Source: Gp7-AA6 sp036395755 (lineage in GTDB: Bacteria; Acidobacteriota; Thermoanaerobaculia; UBA5066; Gp7-AA6). From it: 64,000 bases of DNA. The translations under genes were made by a program, and so were the position numbers. Of the stretch, positions 17,428 through 25,098 are shown piece by piece; the stretch's first letter is position 1, and every line of letters begins with the position of its first letter. The notes beneath the pieces are model-generated. The model was given only the letters and a program-made list of their open reading frames with translations, had not been told where the DNA came from and made no database searches. The stretch is from contig DASWCZ010000023.1 of the NCBI GenBank assembly GCA_036395755.1, positions 62,001 to 126,000 of the forward strand, given 5' to 3'.

Positions 17428-19158
17428 ATGAAATCTGATTGGCTTGCCCGCGCCCTCGTTCTCGGGATCTGCGGATTGACCGTGCCGCTGGTCTTGGAAC
17501 CGGCAAACCTCGTCCTGTCTCCAACCCCCGAATCCGAGCCGAACGACACTCCGGCAACCGCCAATTCTCTTTCTTTGACGGCGTCCTGCCAGGTCGTGTC
17601 GGGTTCGATTTCCCCCTTGGGCGACCTTGACTACTTTTCCTTCACTGCGCCCGCCGGGGCCCGCGTCTGGGCGCTGGTGGACACGGGTCCTTCGACGACC
17701 GGCCGTGACTCGGTCCTGACCCTCTACGGTTCCGACGGAACGACTGTTCTCGAGACCGACGATGACGATGGGATCGGCAACAACTGCGATGCGACGATCG
17801 AGTCGCGGCAGGCCTCGGCGATCGCGGGAAAGACGCTGACCGCCGGAGGGACTTACTTTCTGCGGGTCGAGGCTTTCGGCGGCGCCTCGACCATCAGCTC
17901 ATACAAGCTCTTCGTCGTCGTAACCACCGCTTCCGCGCCGGAGGTCGAGCCGAACGACACCGCCGCGAACGCCAACCCGATTGTGACTTCCGGCTCACCG
18001 ATCGGAGTGCGCAATGCCCAGATCAATCCCGCGGGGGACGTCGACTACTACTCGGTATTCGCGGGCGCCGACTCGTCTCTCTTCATCAGTGCCGACGGAG
18101 ACCCGGAGCGCGATGGAGTCGGCACGGACGTCGTCGTGGACCTGATCGCCGCCGACGGGACGACGGTGCTGCTCCACGTCGACAATACCGACAATGTCGG
18201 TCTGCCGCCCCCGCCGGCCGAGTCGTTTTGCTTTTCCATTGCGACGCCCGGGACCTATTTCATCCGGGTCAGTGGGTTCACGTCGTCGACGATCACGACG
18301 ACGGGAACTTATAGCCTCATGGTGGGGGACTGCAGCCCGCCCGCCGTTCCGACGCCGACGCCCACGCCCACTCTGACCGCGACCTCGACTCTCACGCCGA
18401 CGAATACGCCCACGAATACCCGGACCAATACGCCGACGCGCACCCCGACTCCAACGGCGACTCCGACTCCGACCAGTACGGCGCCCGGTCCGACTCTGAC
18501 GCCGACGACTACTCCGACGCCGACCCGAACCTCGACGTCGTCGCCCTCTCCGACCCAGACAAGAACGGCGACGTCGACGCCAACTCCCACCTCGACCGCG
18601 TCGCCCACGAGAACGTCCACGCAATCGCCGACGCCGACGCTGACCCCAACCGCCTTGCTGACCGCGACTCCCAGGCCGACTCACACACCAAGGCATTCCC
18701 CGATTCCCACGGTCACCCCGACGCCGACCGCCACTCCACTGCCCACGCTGACGTTCACGCCGACGCCTCTGGTGGCCGGCTTCTACACGCTCACTCCTTG
18801 CCGCCTGGCCGATACCCGCGACGCCGTAGGACCCTTTGGAGGCCCGGCTCTGCAGGCCGGAGCTACCCGCGCCTTCGTCATGGTGGGTAGCTGCGGTATC
18901 CCAGCGGAAGCCGACGCCATTGCCGTCAACGTCACCGTGACGCAGCCGACGGCTCCGGGCCACGTCATCATCTATCCGCTGGGAGTCGCGCTGCCGATGA
19001 CCTCGACGATCAACTACAGCGCCGGACAGACTCGGGCCAACAACGCGATCGTCCAGGTGGGCACCGACGGCTCGATCGCCGTGACCTGCGGGCAGCTGTC
19101 CGGCACCACCCACTTCATCATCGACGTCGTCGGCTACTTCCGCTTCGTCGGACCATAG
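17428..19158 (+). CDS. secreted tandem PPC-like protein with Thr-Pro linker and TPCRxxDTR module
   Basis: 576 residues from ATG 17428. Signal peptide (LARALVLGICGLTVPLV), then the same two beta-sandwich domains as the gene at 11284 (long identical stretches such as ALVDTGPSTT and the following VLETDDDDGIGN), a ~140-residue Thr-Pro linker, and the same C-terminal module as 15608 (FYTLTPCRLADTRDAVGPFG onward, nearly identical). So it is a chimera of two neighbouring architectures. Acidic DDDDG and DGDPERDG loops could bind Ca2+ (inference). Exported; function unknown. It has its own promoter (17380) and operator-like site. Confidence 0.87.
   Translation: MKSDWLARALVLGICGLTVPLVLEPANLVLSPTPESEPNDTPATANSLSLTASCQVVSGSISPLGDLDYFSFTAPAGARVWALVDTGPSTTGRDSVLTLYGSDGTTVLETDDDDGIGNNCDATIESRQASAIAGKTLTAGGTYFLRVEAFGGASTISSYKLFVVVTTASAPEVEPNDTAANANPIVTSGSPIGVRNAQINPAGDVDYYSVFAGADSSLFISADGDPERDGVGTDVVVDLIAADGTTVLLHVDNTDNVGLPPPPAESFCFSIATPGTYFIRVSGFTSSTITTTGTYSLMVGDCSPPAVPTPTPTPTLTATSTLTPTNTPTNTRTNTPTRTPTPTATPTPTSTAPGPTLTPTTTPTPTRTSTSSPSPTQTRTATSTPTPTSTASPTRTSTQSPTPTLTPTALLTATPRPTHTPRHSPIPTVTPTPTATPLPTLTFTPTPLVAGFYTLTPCRLADTRDAVGPFGGPALQAGATRAFVMVGSCGIPAEADAIAVNVTVTQPTAPGHVIIYPLGVALPMTSTINYSAGQTRANNAIVQVGTDGSIAVTCGQLSGTTHFIIDVVGYFRFVGP
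18345..18772 (+). repeat. Thr-Pro-coding minisatellite
   Basis: Low-complexity ACN-CCN coding repeat giving the linker of the 17428 protein; shorter and less regular than the one in the 19466 gene. Its 3' end (AGGCCGACTCACAC) is shared with the linkers of the other two. Confidence 0.8.
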
Positions 19159-19331
19159 TCGCTTCGATCGCGCCGCACGATTCCAGGCGCGCAACCTTCG
19201 ACTTTAGTCTACGGTGGCCTGATCGCGTTTCGTACCGCCGCCGGCAGTCACGGGTCATTGTGCGTCTCCGCAAACAAACCAACCGAGAGAGCTCCCTGAC
19301 ATTGTTCGCCCGCCCTCACTAAAGCCGTATT

Positions 19332-19353
19332 CGACCTTGGTCGAGGTCTACTT
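19332..19353 (+). promoter_or_regulatory. second copy of operator-like element
   Basis: CGACCTTGGTCGAGGTC, then a mismatch and ACTT; 20 of 22 positions match 17357-17378. The palindrome is imperfect only at its centre. It is followed after 8 nt by TTGACT. Confidence 0.45.
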
Positions 19354-19378
19354 GACTTCCGCGTGGAGGAAGGAGTGA

Positions 19379-19447
19379 ATGCGGCGCCGCAACGACAAGC
19401 GACTCTGGGTCTCGGACGGACGTTTTCGGCGGACGGGAAGAGGGTAG
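19379..19447 (+). CDS. 22-codon leader ORF with strong ribosome-binding site
   Basis: ATG at 19379 is preceded by GGAGGAAGGAG at ideal spacing and encodes a very basic 22-residue peptide (MRRRNDKRLWVSDG...) ending TAG. The main start at 19466 has no clear ribosome-binding site, lies in the same frame and begins 18 nt after the stop, so reinitiation or leader control is possible. It may equally be fortuitous. Confidence 0.3.
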   Translation: MRRRNDKRLWVSDGRFRRTGRG

Positions 19448-19465
19448 GCGGAACACCTTCAGCAA

Positions 19466-22327
19466 ATGAAGCTGGTCGCGAGACTTTTTTTTCTTCTGGG
19501 GGGACTCTCCGTCCTCATGCTGGGCACTCCGTTGGAAGAACGGCTCGCGAGAGCGCGAGGCGGCAGTCGCTCGCCCGCTCCAACACCGGCGAGAGGGGCA
19601 CCTTCGCCGACGCCGACTCCGCGCCGAGGTCTGAGGACACTGGCAACGACCCCGACGCCGACGCGGACACCGACGTCGACGCCGACTCGGACACCGACGC
19701 CGACGCCGGGCCCGGGCGAGGCATGCTCGACAGCGTTTGTGATTGCCTCGGTTCCATACAACGCTTCCGGAGACACGAGCACCGCAATGGACGATAACTC
19801 GCTCACGGGATGCTCGCCACCCAGCATGCCGGGTCCCGATCTCGTTTACAAGTTCACCGTTTTCGCGGCGTGCAACCTCACGTTTACGTTGTCACCCGAG
19901 CTAAACGGACAATACGATCCAGGCATCTACATTCTGCCGTCAGCTCCTCCGCCGACCTTCTGCGCAGCAACCTTTAGTTGTGTAGCCAAGAGCGATGCGG
20001 CGGGCTCTGGCCAGCCGGAGACGATTACCATCACAAATCTCGTGCCGGGAACCTACTACTTTTTCGTCGATTCCGTCTGGACCCACGACGAGTCCCCGTC
20101 AATGTCCGGAGGTATTTACACTCTCAGCGTCACCGGCACATTCGGAGATCCCTTGATCACGCCGACCGCCACGCCGACGCGGACTCCGACCCCGACCAGG
20201 ACTTTCACACCCTCTCTGACGCCGACGAATACGAGGACGTTCACTCCCACCTTCACACCGACAAAGACTTTCACCCCGACGGCGACCTTCACACCCACGA
20301 ACACCCCCACGAATACCCCGACGAGCACTCCGACGAATACGCCGACGAACACCTTCACTCCGACCTCGACGCCCACGAACACGCGGACGAATACCCCGAC
20401 TAACACCGCGACACAGACTCCGACCGCGACGGCGACTCAGACCCTCACCCCCTCGAACACGCCGACGAACACCGCCACGAACACCCCGACGGCCACGGCC
20501 ACTCAAACCTTCACACCGACCAACACTTCGACTCCGACCAACACGCCGACCTCAACGCCAACCAGCACTCCAACTAACACTCGGACCAACACGCCGACGC
20601 TCACACCAACGCCGACTTCCACCCCTTCGAACACACCGACCGCGGTCCCGCCCACCAACACGCCGACTGCGACGCCGACCAACACCCCGACGAACACCCG
20701 GACCAACACGCCGACTAACTCGCCGACGCAGACTCCCACCGCCACGGCCACTCAGACTCCTACGCCCTCAAACACCCCGACAGGGGTCCTGCCCACGAAC
20801 ACACCGACTTCGACGCCGACCCAGACCTTCACGGCAACAACCACGCCGACGAATACCCGGACCAGTACTCCGACCCTGACGCCAACGGCGACTTCGACCC
20901 CGTCGAACACGCCGACCGGTGTTTCGCCAACGAACACCCCGACGCCGACCAATACACCGACCAACATCCCCAGTAGCACGCCGACGTTGACGCCCACGGC
21001 AACTCAGACCCCGACGAACACTCCCACCGGTGTCCCGGCGACGAACACGCCGACCGCGACTCCAACCAACACGCCGACCAATACCCGGACCAACACCCCG
21101 ACGCTGACGCCCACGGCGACATCGACACCTTCAAATACTCCCACCGGTGTCCCGGCGACGAACACGCCGACCGCGACGCCGACGAATACGTTCACTCCGT
21201 CGAATACGCCAACGCTGACCCCGACCAGCACGGCGACGCGAACCCCAACGGCAACTCAGACCCCGTCGAATACCCCGACCGGGATCCTGCCGACCAACAC
21301 GCCGACCGCAACGCCGACGAGGACCTTCACGCCGACGAACACACCGACCAATACCCGGACCAACACCCCGACGCTGACGCCCACGGCGACATCGACACCT
21401 TCAAATACCCCCACCGGTGTCCCTCCGACGAACACGCCGACTGCGACGTCGACGAGGACCTCCACGCCGACGAACACGCGGACGAACACGCCGACGCTCA
21501 CCCCGACCAGCACGCCGACGCGAACGCCGACGGCAACTCAGACGCCGTCGAACACACCAACCGGTGTGCCGCCTACGAACACGCCCACGGCGACGCGGAC
21601 CAACACGCCGACTTCGACCCCGACCAACACGGCAACCCGAACGCCGACGGCGACCCAAACCCCTACGAACACTCCGACCAGCACGTCCACGGCGACGCCG
21701 ACCGCGACGCCCTCTCAGACGCCGACGTTGACCCCCACTGCTTCCGTCACGGTCACGCCCAGACCGACCCACACACCGAGAAACTCTCCGGTTCCGACGG
21801 TCACCTCGACGACCACGCCCTCTTCGACGCCAACGGCGACTCCGACTCCGACCGTCACCCCGCTGCCGACGCTGACGTTCACGCCGACGCCCACGCCCAC
21901 ACCGACCCAGACGCCGACGCCCGGACCTCTGGTGGCCGGCTTCTACACGCTCACTCCCTGTCGCCTGGCCGATACCCGGGACACGCCAGGACCCTACGGA
22001 GGGCCGGCGCTGCAGGCCGGGGCAACCCGCAGCTTCGTCATGGTGGGGCGCTGCGGCATCCCCGCGGAGGCCGACGCCATCGCTGTCAACGTCACGGTCA
22101 CACAGCCCACGGCTCTCGGCCACGTCATCATCTACCCGCTGGGAGTCGCGGTGCCGGCGACTTCGACGATCAACTACAGCGCCGGACAGACGCGGGCCAA
22201 CAACGCGATTGTCCAGGTGGGTGCCGACAATTCGATCGCGGCGACCTGCGGGCAGCTCTCTGGCAGCACCGACTTCATCATCGACGTCGTCGGCTACTTC
22301 CGATTCGTGTCCCCGGCGTCTCCCTGA
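19466..22327 (+). CDS. large secreted PPC-like protein with very long Thr-Pro linker and TPCRxxDTR module
   Basis: 953 residues from ATG 19466. The N-terminus MKLVARLFFLLGGLSVLML closely matches 15608. A short Thr-Pro spacer precedes a beta-sandwich domain (CSTAFVIASVPYNASGD...YYFFVDSVW). About 590 residues of Thr/Pro/Asn repeats follow, including eight copies of a ~39-residue unit marked by SNTPTG(V/I)xPTNTPT. The C-terminal module (FYTLTPCRLADTRDTPGPYG...) is as in 15608 and 17428. Probably an extended surface stalk presenting the N-terminal domain. Possible extensive O-glycosylation is inference. Repeat number is likely variable between strains. Confidence 0.87.
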   Translation: MKLVARLFFLLGGLSVLMLGTPLEERLARARGGSRSPAPTPARGAPSPTPTPRRGLRTLATTPTPTRTPTSTPTRTPTPTPGPGEACSTAFVIASVPYNASGDTSTAMDDNSLTGCSPPSMPGPDLVYKFTVFAACNLTFTLSPELNGQYDPGIYILPSAPPPTFCAATFSCVAKSDAAGSGQPETITITNLVPGTYYFFVDSVWTHDESPSMSGGIYTLSVTGTFGDPLITPTATPTRTPTPTRTFTPSLTPTNTRTFTPTFTPTKTFTPTATFTPTNTPTNTPTSTPTNTPTNTFTPTSTPTNTRTNTPTNTATQTPTATATQTLTPSNTPTNTATNTPTATATQTFTPTNTSTPTNTPTSTPTSTPTNTRTNTPTLTPTPTSTPSNTPTAVPPTNTPTATPTNTPTNTRTNTPTNSPTQTPTATATQTPTPSNTPTGVLPTNTPTSTPTQTFTATTTPTNTRTSTPTLTPTATSTPSNTPTGVSPTNTPTPTNTPTNIPSSTPTLTPTATQTPTNTPTGVPATNTPTATPTNTPTNTRTNTPTLTPTATSTPSNTPTGVPATNTPTATPTNTFTPSNTPTLTPTSTATRTPTATQTPSNTPTGILPTNTPTATPTRTFTPTNTPTNTRTNTPTLTPTATSTPSNTPTGVPPTNTPTATSTRTSTPTNTRTNTPTLTPTSTPTRTPTATQTPSNTPTGVPPTNTPTATRTNTPTSTPTNTATRTPTATQTPTNTPTSTSTATPTATPSQTPTLTPTASVTVTPRPTHTPRNSPVPTVTSTTTPSSTPTATPTPTVTPLPTLTFTPTPTPTPTQTPTPGPLVAGFYTLTPCRLADTRDTPGPYGGPALQAGATRSFVMVGRCGIPAEADAIAVNVTVTQPTALGHVIIYPLGVAVPATSTINYSAGQTRANNAIVQVGADNSIAATCGQLSGSTDFIIDVVGYFRFVSPASP
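20158..21930 (+). repeat. long Thr-Pro-coding minisatellite with ~117-bp higher-order unit
   Basis: About 1.77 kb of ACN-CCN repeats. A higher-order unit of roughly 39 codons recurs about eight times; some copies are identical over ~55 nt (for example 21091-21145 and 21361-21415, both CCGACGCTGACGCCCACGG onward). This implies recent slippage, unequal recombination or gene conversion. The opposite strand contains several long but meaningless Val-Gly frames. Confidence 0.85.
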
Positions 22328-22361
22328 AGCTGCTCGGCCGCTCGAGAACGGCCACAATTTC

Positions 22362-22388
22362 TTGACGGCAGGTGAAGGGCGTTATACC
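22362..22388 (+). promoter_or_regulatory. possible promoter for 22445 gene
   Basis: TTGACG, 15-nt spacer, TATACC. The spacing is short for sigma70, so this is a weak call; the start codon at 22445 lies 57 nt downstream. Confidence 0.25.
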
Positions 22389-22444
22389 GTCGCACTCGCC
22401 TCACGTGCGCGGCCGGTGCGGACTCCAATTCCAGGAGTGGGATC

Positions 22445-23377
22445 ATGAAAACCCGAACGAAGGTGTCGTGGCTCGTTCTCCTGTCGATCAGTCTGATCAG
22501 TTTGGTCGTCACGAGGGCAGGCGCTCAGTTGAGCCCCTCTGCGATTGCGGCCGGCGGAGACACGTGCGCGAGCCCGACCCTCATCTCTTCCCTGCCGTTC
22601 AACGACTCGGGAGATACGACCGGCGCGGCGGACGATATTCGGCTCACGGGATGCTCCGGCTTCCTGAGCATGCCGGGCCCGGATCTCATCTATGCGTTCA
22701 ACGTCTTTTCGGGGAACAACCTCACGTTCACGTTGACACCGACCAACCAGGGTTCGCCCTGCCAGCCAAACCAATGCACCTACGACCCCTCCATCTACAT
22801 TCGAAGCGGCTGCGCTCAAACGACCGGCGCTTGCGTGGCGAGGAGCGATGTCGGCAACGCCGGCCAAGCTGAGACGATCATGGTCAGCGGACTCGCACCG
22901 GGGACCTACTACTTCTACGTCGATTCGGTCTATTCGGTGGACGAAATTGGCGGCAGCGGCGCCTACACCCTTTCGGTGACCGGCACCTTCGGCGTTCCGA
23001 ACAACACGAGGTTCTACACCCTGACGCCTTGCCGGATAATCGACACGCGGGACCCGGTCGGACCCGTTGGCGGCCCCGCCCTGGCCGCCGGCGCAACCCG
23101 CGTCTTCCCGATCACGGGCCCCCCGTGCAACGTCCCCTTGGCGGCGAAATCGGTCTCCGTGAACATTACGGTGACCCAGCCCACCGCTCCGGGCCACCTG
23201 ATCCTGTTCCCCGGCGGTACTCCTCCGGGCGTGTCCAACATCAACTTCCGGGCGGGTCAGACGCGCGCGAACAATGCGATCGTGTCGTTGAGCCCTACCG
23301 GGACGATCTCGGTCACCGACGGCCAGAGCTCCGGGACGACCCACTTCATCCTGGACGTGAACGGGTATTTCCAGTAG
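22445..23377 (+). CDS. secreted PPC-like protein with TPCRxxDTR module, linker-less
   Basis: 310 residues, ATG 22445 with Shine-Dalgarno CAGGAG. Signal peptide (VSWLVLLSISLISLVVTRAGAQ), the same type of beta-sandwich domain as 15608 (GGDTCASPTLIS...GPDLIYAFNV...YYFYVDSVY), then directly the C-terminal module (FYTLTPCRIIDTRDPVGPVG...INFRAGQTRANNAIV...HFILDVNGYFQ). It lacks the Thr-Pro linker entirely and its module is more diverged, so it may show the ancestral two-domain form. Probably secreted; function unknown. Confidence 0.85.
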   Translation: MKTRTKVSWLVLLSISLISLVVTRAGAQLSPSAIAAGGDTCASPTLISSLPFNDSGDTTGAADDIRLTGCSGFLSMPGPDLIYAFNVFSGNNLTFTLTPTNQGSPCQPNQCTYDPSIYIRSGCAQTTGACVARSDVGNAGQAETIMVSGLAPGTYYFYVDSVYSVDEIGGSGAYTLSVTGTFGVPNNTRFYTLTPCRIIDTRDPVGPVGGPALAAGATRVFPITGPPCNVPLAAKSVSVNITVTQPTAPGHLILFPGGTPPGVSNINFRAGQTRANNAIVSLSPTGTISVTDGQSSGTTHFILDVNGYFQ

Positions 23378-23441
23378 CGCGCGCCGCGGGAACCGGCCGG
23401 TTTCACCGACCTGAACTGCTGCAACGAGGAGCCTTGACCTG

Positions 23442-23471
23442 TTGACAACGGCTCTTTTTGGCCGGTAAACT
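23442..23471 (+). promoter_or_regulatory. sigma70-type promoter for 23507 gene
   Basis: TTGACA, 18-nt spacer containing a T-tract, TAAACT. Predicted start about 23478, close upstream of the Shine-Dalgarno (CGGAG) and ATG at 23507. Confidence 0.5.
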
Positions 23472-23506
23472 TCGACCCAAGAGAACTCCCTAACTTTCGG
23501 AGAAAA

Positions 23507-24301
23507 ATGATGCCGACACGATTTCGGGCTTCCGCCACGGTTCTGAGGGTCCTCGGCTCCGCGGCGATGGTATTCGGATTGTTCCTGGCTTTCCCCGCGG
23601 AGACGAGAGCGCAGGGCCATGGCGTAAGCATTTTCAAAACGTGCGTTTCGCCGAAAACGAGCTGCAACAGCAATACCGACTGCGCCGATCCCAATTCCTG
23701 CACGGGGTTCGGCGTGTGCACGAGCAGCGGCGCCGGCCACATGAACCAGTGCTCGATCACGATCGTGAACAGCGATCCTTCGCTCGACAACGTCAAGGTG
23801 CTCTCCGACTCGGACACGGTGTTCGCGACCGCGGGGAACCAGACCTTCTCAAACCTGCCGGTCAGCGGCACGACCGGCACGACGTCGGGATCCTGCACCG
23901 CGCCGATCGACCCCTTGGTCGGCTGCACGCTCTCCCCCGCCGCCTCCATCACCTTCCTTTCGAACCAGTACGTCATCCAGCCCACCGACCCGAACCCGCT
24001 CATAGACCAGGGTTCCGTGGTGGTTCAGGATCAGTGCAACGTCAACCCGACTGGCTGCAGCACAGTGCCGAGCACGGTCCAGTTCACCGCTTCGACCGAC
24101 CTCGTCTCGGGGTGCACCCCCGGCGCCCCCTGCACTCCAACGCCAACGCCGACCAACACACCGGTGAATACGCCGACCAATACCCCGACCAACACGCCCC
24201 CCCAGACGGCGCCCCCGCCGGTACCGACGCTGTCCTTCCCGATGATGGCTTTGCTCGGCCTCCTGCTGGCCGGGGCGGGACTCTTCCTGGCACGCCGCTA
24301 G
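23507..24301 (+). CDS. secreted Cys-containing protein with Thr-Pro linker and PTLSFPM sorting tail
   Basis: 264 residues. Signal peptide (VLGSAAMVFGLFLAFPAETRAQ), a Cys-rich N-terminal segment (TCVSPKTSCNSNTDCADPNSC), a beta-rich core, a ~30-residue Thr-Pro linker and the C-terminal tail VPTLSFPMM + hydrophobic helix + ARR. The tail is of IPTL-CTERM type and shares PTLSFPM with the 11284 protein. Expected to be exported and processed by an exosortase-like enzyme encoded elsewhere. The core is not recognised. Own promoter upstream and strong terminator downstream, so it is monocistronic. Confidence 0.8.
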   Translation: MMPTRFRASATVLRVLGSAAMVFGLFLAFPAETRAQGHGVSIFKTCVSPKTSCNSNTDCADPNSCTGFGVCTSSGAGHMNQCSITIVNSDPSLDNVKVLSDSDTVFATAGNQTFSNLPVSGTTGTTSGSCTAPIDPLVGCTLSPAASITFLSNQYVIQPTDPNPLIDQGSVVVQDQCNVNPTGCSTVPSTVQFTASTDLVSGCTPGAPCTPTPTPTNTPVNTPTNTPTNTPPQTAPPPVPTLSFPMMALLGLLLAGAGLFLARR

Positions 24302-24326
24302 TAACAACTCGAATCGGATCGCCTCT

Positions 24327-24363
24327 GCCCGGAGCCCCGAGAGGGCTCCGGGCTTTTCTTTCT
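24327..24363 (+). terminator. rho-independent terminator
   Basis: Perfect 11-bp stem GCCCGGAGCCC / GGGCTCCGGGC with loop CGAGA, followed by TTTTCTTTCT. It lies 26 nt after the stop of the 23507 gene. Confidence 0.92.
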
Positions 24364-24441
24364 CCGGACCGGCAGCGCTCCCCGGATTAGGAAACGCTCA
24401 AAAAAGGATCGTTGCGGCTCCCCGGGAGGATCGTTGCCTCC

Positions 24442-25017
24442 GTGAAGCGCGCCGTGGTGTCCGAGCTGGGCCGCTTGCTGGCAGCCGCGGCGTTGGTCAC
24501 CCTTACCGGGGGAACGCAGCTTCGCGCCGATCAGACCGTCCAGGTCGGACCGAGTTTGGTCTTTTCCCCCCCGACGGTCACGGTCTCTCCGGGAGAGGCG
24601 GTCATCTGGAGCTTCCAGGCGTTCCACACTTCCACGAGCGACACCGCCACCGGACCCGAGGTCTGGGATTCCGGGTTCCTGTCGAGCGGCACCTTCTCCC
24701 ACACGTTCCAGACGCCGGGGACTTACCCGTACTACTGTCAGGTCCACAGCATCCCGGGCGGCACGGCGATGAACGGCGTCGTCCAGGTGCTCGGCGCGGG
24801 GGTCACGCCGACGTCCACACCGACTCCAGCCCCCACGAACACTCCATCACCGACGGCGATCGCAAAAAACACTCCGACGGCGACGCCGCCCGAATCCGCG
24901 ACGCCCGTTTCCCCGGGCGCGCCCATTCCGGCTCTGGACCCGCGCGGCCGGATGCTCTTCGCGCTCGTCCTCGCCGCGGCCGGTGTGACGGCTCTCATAA
25001 TTTCCGGCCGCCGATAA
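24442..25017 (+). CDS. plastocyanin-like cupredoxin with Thr-Pro linker and C-terminal membrane tail
   Basis: About 191 residues from the GTG at 24442, chosen because it follows GGGAGGA by 11 nt and starts a signal peptide (LLAAAALVTLTGG); a TTG at 24412 is the alternative. The cupredoxin domain has a complete type-1 copper site: H62, C99, H102 and M110 (YPYYC-x2-H-x7-M). A Pro/Thr linker follows, then IPALDPRGR and a membrane helix ending SGRR, an IPTL-like tail. It is predicted to be a periplasmic or surface-anchored one-electron carrier or copper-binding protein. Partners are not visible nearby. It follows a terminator, so it has a separate promoter. Confidence 0.85.
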   Translation: MKRAVVSELGRLLAAAALVTLTGGTQLRADQTVQVGPSLVFSPPTVTVSPGEAVIWSFQAFHTSTSDTATGPEVWDSGFLSSGTFSHTFQTPGTYPYYCQVHSIPGGTAMNGVVQVLGAGVTPTSTPTPAPTNTPSPTAIAKNTPTATPPESATPVSPGAPIPALDPRGRMLFALVLAAAGVTALIISGRR

Positions 25018-25098
25018 AACGCTCGAGTTGTCGTGCTTTCGAGCGGTCCGAACCGCTGCATGTGCTATATTTACCCGCAAACAACAATCGAGCTCTCG

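Larger units (their letters stand above)
19159..19465 (+). promoter_or_regulatory. 307-nt regulatory intergenic region
   Basis: No full-length gene. It contains a CGACTTTAGTCTACGG motif (19199), a reverse-strand TACGGCTTTAGTG copy (19330-19314), the operator-like element at 19332, a TTGACT (19352) that could be a -35 box with only a weak -10 (GTGAAT, 17-nt spacer), and a 22-codon leader frame at 19379. It is the likely control region of the 19466 gene. Confidence 0.45.

Noticed and set aside
20158..21930. CRISPR-like periodicity
   Set aside because: Repeat units are coding, contiguous and degenerate with no unique spacers, and no cas genes are present.
20116..22357. Long reverse-strand frames rich in Val-Gly opposite the Thr-Pro linkers
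   Set aside because: They are the complement of ACN-CCN repeats and lack start context, domain content or conservation; artefact of low complexity.
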